Part shown: in pieces, positions 57,759 to 64,000 of the stretch
How positions within the stretch are numbered: position 1 is the stretch's first letter
How the letters are laid out: the number at the start of each line of letters is the position of its first letter
Source: Paramoeba atlantica
Lineage: Eukaryota; Discosea
Direction: 5' to 3'
DNA: 64,000 nt
Assembly (NCBI GenBank): GCA_977017575.1
Contig: CDRNVI010000002.1
Coordinates: forward strand, 310,001-374,000
Translations under genes and position numbers: made by a program
Notes under the pieces: generated by a model
Databases searched by the model: none
What the model saw: only the letters and a program-made list of their open reading frames with translations
What the model was told of the DNA's origin: nothing

Positions 57759-57906
57759 ATTTTGCAAATTTTTCTATTTTAGTGGCTTCGTTAAATGCGG
57801 TGGTTGTTTTCAACTTAGAAGTCACTCATGCTGCGCGCTTCGCGTTGAAAACGCGTTGAAAACTACCTCCGCGTTTAACGGAGCCACTAAAAAAGAAAAT
57901 TTGCCA
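57759..57906. mobile_element. Foldback element with ~50-bp arms
   Basis: GCAAATTTTTCTATTTTAGTGGC followed by TTCGTTAAATGCGG on the left is matched by CCGCGTTTAACGGAGCCACT with AAAAAAGAAAATTTGC on the right, with several mismatches. The core contains GCGCGCTTCGCG. No ORF. Confidence 0.75.
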
Positions 57907-58377
57907 AAAGAACACGAATAACGTATTTTTTTGGGTAAAAAAGCTCCCGTTTTCGGCGAAAATTGCGAAATTTTAATCCAAATTCGGACTTTTTTTGATG
58001 CCTTACCAGTAGGGGCAGGGGCCGCATCTGCCAAAAAAAATGTCGTAGAATGGTAGCCGAGATCCCAAGCTCTTAAAATACGTTTTACACACCTTAGCAG
58101 TTAATTAATTAATTTACTATTAACAAATTAGCACAATTAATTTGCAATTAATTAACAAATTAGAAGAATTTGTATATATTAGATTCATCCCCATCGCTGT
58201 TTGTATAATGAAAGAGTCATCCCTGAGAGAGAGAGAGAGAGAAACATATTGGAACTCGCATGGGTCCCATGGAATGTAGAGTTCGTGCCGCAGGGGCTGC
58301 GCGATTCGCGGACGATTCGGAGCGGGAGGAGTCACTGGGAAGCTACGTATTTTTGAATGGACATCTATAATACAGTA
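57907..58377. other. Spacer
   Basis: AT-rich; contains a TTAATTAATTAA-rich stretch (58100-58160) and a GA dinucleotide run (58224-58242). No gene recognised. Confidence 0.4.
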
Positions 58378-60374
58378 CTGTGACCCCCCCCTTTAATATG
58401 CACACGTTTTTGGGGTTTGTGCATATTAAGGGGGGGGGGTAAGAGGGGGAAGAACCAGCCCCTCCGGGAAAAAAATTGCGCCGCTTCGCGGCGCCTTTAT
58501 TTCCTGTGCGTTTTTCGAACTTGATTGATTGATTGATTTTAAGGGCATGTATCCCATAGGGACGTACCCTCCCGGAGATAGCCGGGCACTAATTTTTTTA
58601 TTATTCCAAAATACACTTATTATTCCAATTTTTTTAGTATTCTGCACCTGAAAGTTTTCTCAAATTATATTCCATGGATGCCTTTGTGCCTGGCTACATA
58701 GAGAATCTTTTGTATCTATCTTTAGAGAATGCACAAGAACGGCGCGGCTACGGCCTAGGGATCGTAGAAGGCTCAAGCGATGACGATAGTGAAGTGAATT
58801 CTGTTTCTTCCGATGAAGAACATGGTAGCGATATAAAAAGTGTTAGCCTCGAAACCCCTGATGGGGTTCTACCACTGATGACGGCAGTGATAACGAGGAA
58901 GGTTTGGTTGATTGAAAGTACGCCGCGATGTTCCTTTCGTTGTGAAGCATAAAACTGTTTTCAAAACAGAAATGGCGAACTATGTCTCAAACGCACCACA
59001 AAGCTATGGCAACAGTACAACAATGGATGAGAAAAACCTTTGGTGAATTATACACTGTGCATTCTAAATCTCAACTAAAAAAGTGGGATGCAGAAATCAA
59101 CCGGCAACTTTCCAGTAACCTAGGCGAGGAACGCCTGCTAAAGCTTAAGTTCTTGATGGTGGATGGCGCCACTGTCAACCATGTTGCCCGTGTGAATTGC
59201 GAAGGTTTCTTAAAATCCATTTACGATCGTATTGACCCGGTGGGAGAAGAGGACCTAGGAAACATACAGCGCGGAATAAATCAAAAGTACCGTGTGTCAC
59301 TATTATCTTGTATAGGACACATGTTAAATAATGTCTGCAAAACGGCGTTTCAACCCTACGAATCGTCTCCAGCCTTTAATTTTAAAAGAAGCTTTCCGAA
59401 GGCTTTTTTTTCAGGGGGCAAGGCGAGTGCCACAAAGGGAAAATACAGAGGAATTGCTTTATCCCACTTGCTGGTACGATTCGATTCCAACGTAATGCGA
59501 GCTGAGGCACTTCTAAAGCAGTGCTACCTGGTTCTTGGAACAATTTCTCCGACAGCATGGAAAACCAATTTGGCGGAAAAGTTGTGCGAAAGCCTTTGTG
59601 TGCTCAAGCAAGTGATACTACAGGAAGTTAGTGAAGTGCAGGAGAAACTTTTAAACCTTGGGGAAAACGATTTCCAGGAAAAACATCGAATATTTTCAGA
59701 GTGTGGTCCAAAATTTTTGAACACCATGACCAATGCTCGCATGTAGCATGGCGTCGTTACTCCGAAACTTGGAGGGGTTACTCGCTGGTGCTCCGACAAG
59801 TTCACGTCCATGGAATTTCTGGCAAACTATTTGCAAACTATTCAGTTATTCATCGAAGAAGCGAAAAAAGGGCCACGAGATTCTAATTCCATTAAGCGGT
59901 GTCAAAAAATCTTGACTAAATACGGCTCACAATGCATTCAGAAGCAGTGTGAAATTTTTTTGAGCGAATGTAGTGAACTACATGCGGCACTCAAGGAATT
60001 TAGTGAAAGCGAAGATACTCCTATGGCCACACACATTTGCCAAATGTTGGAGCATCTATACGAAATTTCCGAAGGTACAGGAGCACCACAAGGATTACGA
60101 TCATCCCTTTTGCACCACAAGAAAAGACTAGATAAGAATCATAACATGCGTCTCTGGAAACAGGTAATATGGTTTCGACCAAGTTGGGTTGTCCTGTTCG
60201 GTCGGCCAATACGTCAACATGCTTTGTGATATTGGCGAACTGAAATTTTGTCTGCGCAACCACCGTGAAAAAAAATTATTTTTTTGGGGGAGGAAAAAAA
60301 GTCCCCTTTCACCAAAATTTGTGCATATTAAGGGGGGGAGGGAAGGGGGTGCATATTAAAGGGGGGGGTCACAG
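58378..60374 (+). mobile_element. Modular-end element 'h', address word TTAATATGCAC, with transposase remnant
   Basis: 1997 bp with TA outside the left end (58376-58377) and right end (60375-60376). The left end CTGTGACCCCCCCCTTTAATA continues TGCACA and is followed by an inverted copy TGTGCATATTAAGGGGG. The right end has a direct pair GTGCATATTAAGGGGGGG and GTGCATATTAAAGGGGGGG and ends TCACAG. The shared module (A run, GCGCCGC-TTC-GCGGCGC, 58478-58494) follows the left end. It is the only member here with a substantial transposase. An inverted, internally deleted copy starts at 63195. Confidence 0.8.
58674..60229 (+). pseudogene. Element-h transposase, faintly hAT-like, with frameshift and one stop
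   Basis: First piece 58674-58952: acidic N-terminal region (GSSDDDSEVNSVSSDEEHGS). A frameshift leads to the second piece from 58982, open to TAG at 59744-59746 and then open again in the same frame to 60229. KFLMVDGATVNHVARVNCEG could hold a catalytic Asp; LSCIGHMLNNVCKTAF and GGVTRWCSDKFTSMEFLANY resemble the hAT core motifs C..H.lNlv and v.TRW.S. hAT elements make 8-bp target duplications, but this one shows only TA, so the family is open. Related fragments: 37400-37640 and the end of the window. Confidence 0.55.
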
Positions 60375-60380
60375 TATATA

Positions 60381-60895
60381 TAAACCCCCCTCCCACTTAA
60401 TATTTACACACACTTACTATTTACATGGCTTTTAATCTCTCAAATTTTGAAAAATATCACTGAAGCAAATTACAAAAACGCGATGAAAGCAGTTCCTACG
60501 ACTCAAGCGGCGCACCCGAATACTCATCGGAAACTCTATCCGATGAAGGCGTACAACCTTCATGTGAGCAGCCCAACCGGCCATTTGCAATGAGTCACAG
60601 CAGAGACATGAGAAAAGTAAGACTAGGAACGAATGACCCACGGCATCACATAAGGAAAGGCGTTCCATCATCAGTGAAAAAACGAGTTGTTGAAATGAGA
60701 TTGAACAGCATGATAAAAGTGTCTCTTCTCACCTTCGATCATGGATCGGTCAGAAAATTTTATAACACCTGCAGGAGCCCATGTAAATAATAAGTGGAAT
60801 TTCCCCGTAATATTAACATGGACACTTATTATTCACACACTCTTATTATTTACCATTTTTCGCATGTAAATATTAAGTGGGAGGGGGGTTTACAG
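60381..60895 (+). mobile_element. Modular-end element 'g', address word TTAATATTTAC
   Basis: About 515 bp, TA after the right end (60896-60897). The left end AAACCCCCCTCCCACTTAATA continues TTTACACA; the right end is GTAAATATTAAGTGGGAGGG followed by GGTTTACAG. Variants of the word recur inside each end. The left border merges with element h. Internal reading frame has an acidic Ser-rich start and RDMRKVRLGTND (60590-60790); no catalytic motif, so a deletion derivative. Confidence 0.7.
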
Positions 60896-60915
60896 TATAT
60901 ATACAGGTATACATA

Positions 60916-61666
60916 CATGGGTGGGCACCTTCAGAGTGGGGGGGTCTAAAATTCGTAAAACTTGTTCAATTTTGGAAAGTAATAGCGCATTCGAGAGCTC
61001 TCAAATAGTCTGGTGTAATCGTAAAAAGCACTCTGCGAAAGATTACGGGAATCAAAGAAAGCTAGAATGGTCCCAAACACGAATTGCAACTTTATTTTTT
61101 AAGCGAAAAAGTCCTTTTTTTCCAAAAAAAATCTCAGTACCCACAATTTCCCCCTTTTTTCTCAATAACGATTTGAAAGCGCTTGGAGACACTCTTTATG
61201 GTCTTCACGCAAGTACTTTTGAGATCGGTTTGAAGTGCCTCGTATGCACTCTCGATAGAAGAGAGGAGATCTTCTATCTCTCGATAGAAGAGAGAATGCT
61301 GTAGCATTGTAGGACCCAGAACGAAAGTAATGGTCTACGAGAAGCATGCGATGCGACGGCCTTACCTTCCCAGGTGGTGAATAAGCATCTCTCTGGAAAG
61401 GAAACCGTGATGTTCGCGATCGTACACGTTTCTGAGGCATTAACGGCGCAAAAAAACTAAAAAAAGCCAAAAAACTGAAAAATTGCATCTTCGGGGAAAA
61501 ATAAATTCCTTGTTTTTCTGTCATTTATCTCGAATGTCTAAAAACGGGAAACGGATGTTGCCATTACACCAGACTACTTGAGAGCTCTCGAATGCGCTAT
61601 TACTTTCCAAAATTGGTCAAGTTTTACGAATTTTAGACCCCCCCACTCTGAAGGCGCCCACCCCTG
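60916..61666 (-). mobile_element. Internally deleted Tc1/mariner element
   Basis: 751 bp flanked by TA (60914-60915, 61667-61668). The ends share GGGTGGGC(A/G)CCTTCAGAG, then GGGGGGGTCTAAAATTCGTAA and GCGCATTCGAGAGCTCTCAA over about 115 bp, nearly identical. The minus strand keeps a transposase N-terminus (MPQKRVRSRTSRFPF, ending inside 61162-61524); the catalytic half is gone. Confidence 0.85.
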
Positions 61667-61690
61667 TATATAGGTATATACAGATGTATA

Positions 61691-62280
61691 CAGGGGGGTG
61701 CACGAAAATATGGGGGGGTCAAAATTCGTATAACTCGACCAATTTCGGAAAGCAGCACCGCATTCGAGAGCTCTCGCAGAGTTACGTGTCATGTGATAAT
61801 GCGTTTCCAGCATTTTTAGATTCTTTAAAAAATTAAAAAAAGTATGATTTTTCAAAGTTCAGAATTCTGCTGCTTTTTGAAAAAAATGCTTTTTTTCTGA
61901 ATTTATCCACTTTTTTGATCCTAATACACTACTATGCCCCAGAAAAGGTCGTATTCGAATAATAGAAAGGTGCAGAAACGGAGTAGATTTTGTTATTCGC
62001 CTCGTGGGCAACTTAAAGCATCTCACAGGATACTTTTGGTTAAAAAATTTGAGGAAATTGATTCTTTTTCGGCTGTCGCCAAGACGTTTAGGTGACTTAA
62101 AACTTTTAGGAATCGATTTTGGAAGAGTAATGTTGCAGGGCCCGCGGAAACTTTTTAAAAGCGAAGAAAAGCTTTTTCAGATCGTTGAAAGCGCTTTAAA
62201 AGCGCTTTTCGAGCTTTTTTTAGCTTTCGAACTTTCGAGCACGTGTGTACACCTTTACCCTGAGGATGCACTTATGTAAA
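61691..62280 (+). mobile_element. Tc1/mariner element, left part only
   Basis: After TA (61689-61690) the end CAGGGGGGTGCACGAAAATA continues with GCATTCGAGAGCTCTCGC. At 61934 the transposase starts MPQKRSYSNNRKVQKRS and keeps KASHRILLVKKFEEIDSFSA before stops appear. Several AAAGCTTTTT- and GAAAGC-type repeats (62150-62240) follow. No right end was found. Confidence 0.7.
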
Positions 62281-62385
62281 TGAGCATGTAGTGTGTTCAT
62301 CCGTGGAATGCCGACTGAAAATGTGCGCCAGACTTACACTTGAAACGTTGTCGTAGAAATTTGGCCTAAAGCAGTACTCCCCCAC

Positions 62386-62690
62386 TCATTAATAATTATA
62401 AACCTCCAAAACTTATTAAAAGGTTCGTTTATAGAAATTTAATGAGATCATAATTCTCAGCCTCACTTCTATAATTATAAACCTCAAATTCTTCATTTTT
62501 TATCTAGAAAGACACCTGTACCACATACTTTGCACTAAAAATTGTTTCCAAGTTTAAAGGAGTGTCTCGAAAATCAAGAATTTGAAGTCCGTAATAAGAA
62601 AAAATCACTTATCGAATCTCATTAATAATTATAAACTAAATTTATAATTATAAACTAAAAACGTTTATAGATTATAATTATTAATGGACA
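62386..62690. mobile_element. AT-rich inverted-repeat element
   Basis: CATTAATAATTATAAACC at the left and TATAATTATTAATG at the right form imperfect inverted ends; further ATAATTATAAAC words lie inside (62472, 62630, 62645). No ORF. Limits approximate. Confidence 0.55.
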
Positions 62691-62698
62691 CTATGAAG

Positions 62699-62750
62699 AT
62701 TTGGATGGCACTGGATGGCAGCGGATGGCACTGGATGGCACTGGATGACT
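62699..62750 (+). repeat. 10-bp tandem repeat
   Basis: Five units of GGATGGCACT with small changes, ending in GGATGAC. A second short array, three units of CAAGACTATATGC, follows at 62829-62866. Confidence 0.85.
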
Positions 62751-62866
62751 AATTTTTGTGTATGTAATGGTTTACCCAAAACGAAAATTTGTGGGACGGT
62801 TTGCTCACATCTCAAGTGATGGTGAGGCAAGACTATATGCCAAGACTATATGTCAAGACTATATGC

Positions 62867-63194
62867 CAGACGATGCACGAGATACAAGTTGCAACCCAAC
62901 AGCATGACCGGTCGTAGGGGATCAGTGATGCTAGAAGCCAAAACGCATGAAAGCTGCTCATCCAAGTATCATTGAAAATTAATAGTATAGTAATAAACCT
63001 AACCCCCAAATTACAAGTACGATACGACAATAAATAATGTAAATACAATTTGCAATAATAATTAATGGAATGAAAATGAAGTGGATTATTAGTTAAAGCA
63101 CCCCTCTTCCCTCTGGTTCTCCCTCACACGTACTACAAATTAAAAGCATATAGTAAGTTTAATATAATTAAAAGCAAATAGTATTAAAAGCATA
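62867..63194. other. Spacer
   Basis: No recognisable gene or element; AT-rich. Confidence 0.35.
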
Positions 63195-64000
63195 CTGTGA
63201 CCCCCCACTTTAATATGCTCCCCCTTCCCTCCCCCCCTTAATATGCATAAATTTTGGTGAAAGGGGACTTTTTTTCCTCCTAAAAAAAATTGATTTTTTT
63301 TCACGGTGGTAGCGCAGACAAAATTTCTGTACTTTCCAAGCGAGTGATTAAGCATCATATTTTTGCTACTTACACGACTCCGCTCTATCATTTTTCTTTG
63401 CACAGACTGTAAAATGTATGTCCTATCACTTTTTGTAGTTGGGAACCTTGGATGGCGTGATAATAGAAGCATGTACCGTACGATGTGAATTAAGGAGTTC
63501 TTGTGCCGGTGACAATTACAAAGAAAAGTCCTCTGTAAGTAGGGGGGGACACATTAAATATTCTCGAAAGGGGTTGGGAAGTAGGCCTCGATGACAAGGA
63601 TGCATAGAAGTAGCCGCCATCGGTTGTGTGCCGTAGTCGATTGAATCTAAACGCGGCGTCCCTGTCTCGGAACGGTCTTCTGTCTCTAAGGAAAGAGCAC
63701 TACGGGGCTTCTGAGACGATGTCCTCACTTCGACGTCTACGATTCCCTGATTCCCATCCGTAGGTGGGATTCGCTTAGGTGGAACAGGACTGGTCGATGG
63801 GCATCTCTATTGCTTCCAACGGAGTTTTTGCTTCAAATTATTCTTGGAGAGTTGCCGGTTGATTTCTGCATCCCACTTTTTCAGTTGAGTTTTAGAATGC
63901 ACTGTGTATAATTCACCAAAGGTTTCTCTCATTCATTGTTGTATTGTTGCCATAGCTTTGTGGTGCGTTTGAGACATAGTTCGCCATTTCGAAACAGCCT
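63195..64000 (-). mobile_element. Element 'h' copy 2, inverted, deleted, runs off the right edge
   Basis: Preceded by TA (63193-63194). CTGTGACCCCCCACTTTAATA and then CTTAATATGCATAAATTTTG match the complement of the right end of element h. At 63810-64000 the minus strand matches 58965-59115 of element h (VHSK(S/T)QLKKWDAEINRQL). The intervening transposase core is missing. Minus-strand ORF 63516-63728 has unrelated Ser/Arg-rich content, perhaps replacement sequence. Confidence 0.75.

Overview
This is a eukaryotic nuclear window, most probably from a kinetoplastid or a close relative. I recognise 19 host genes (two incomplete: one runs off the left edge, one is split by an insertion). All 19 lie on the minus strand, none shows a convincing intron, and several have long pyrimidine-rich leaders. 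Such one-way, intron-free clusters are the hallmark of kinetoplastid polycistronic transcription. Supporting this are a glycerol-3-phosphate dehydrogenase ending in the peroxisomal/glycosomal tripeptide SQL and a PPR protein with Trp-centred repeats of the kind common in kinetoplastid mitochondria. The many DNA transposons are unlike well-known trypanosomatid genomes, so an early-branching lineage is possible. The assignment is an inference.

Layout. 1-15.9 kb: partial hypothetical gene, mitochondrial J-protein, helical hypothetical, aprataxin-like protein, proteasome beta1, LRR/CCCH/tail-anchor protein, mitochondrial-type hypothetical, ribosomal protein uS17 and a secretory hypothetical, with Tc1 and Merlin-type transposon debris between the first genes. 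15.9-24.6 kb: a mobile-element block (a Tc1/mariner copy with one stop, a tandem ~390 bp repeat, a SINE-like element, Merlin and PIF-like fragments, a hairpin MITE). 24.7-50.3 kb: PPR protein, MCM3, coiled-coil GGQ release-factor-like protein, LRR protein, ADAT1, AP-2 alpha, CDP-DAG synthase, CLC transporter, a split LRR gene and GPDH, broken up by transposons. 50.4-64 kb: no host gene; a deeply nested pile of Tc1, LINE, MITE and satellite sequence and then a set of related unclassified elements.

The host genes are ordinary housekeeping functions (replication, translation, proteolysis, tRNA editing, endocytosis, phospholipid synthesis, glycosomal redox) with no common pathway, as expected of a directional cluster. 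Host coding takes up a little over a third of the window.

The most unusual finding is a group of at least seven TA-flanked elements that share one end design. Each starts CTGT plus a C run. Each has its own short 'address' word, usually as an inverted pair at one end and a direct pair at the other. Four share an internal A-run plus GC hairpin with a TTC loop. One member carries a transposase with a faint hAT-like signature. Other notable points: an aprataxin homologue that has lost two of its three HIT histidines; a full-length Tc1 transposase with Asp replaced by Gly at the second catalytic site; an RLE-type LINE with no reverse-transcriptase palm and a 2A-like motif; and a SINE-like element with repeated CTCTGCACC words inserted in a host LRR gene.
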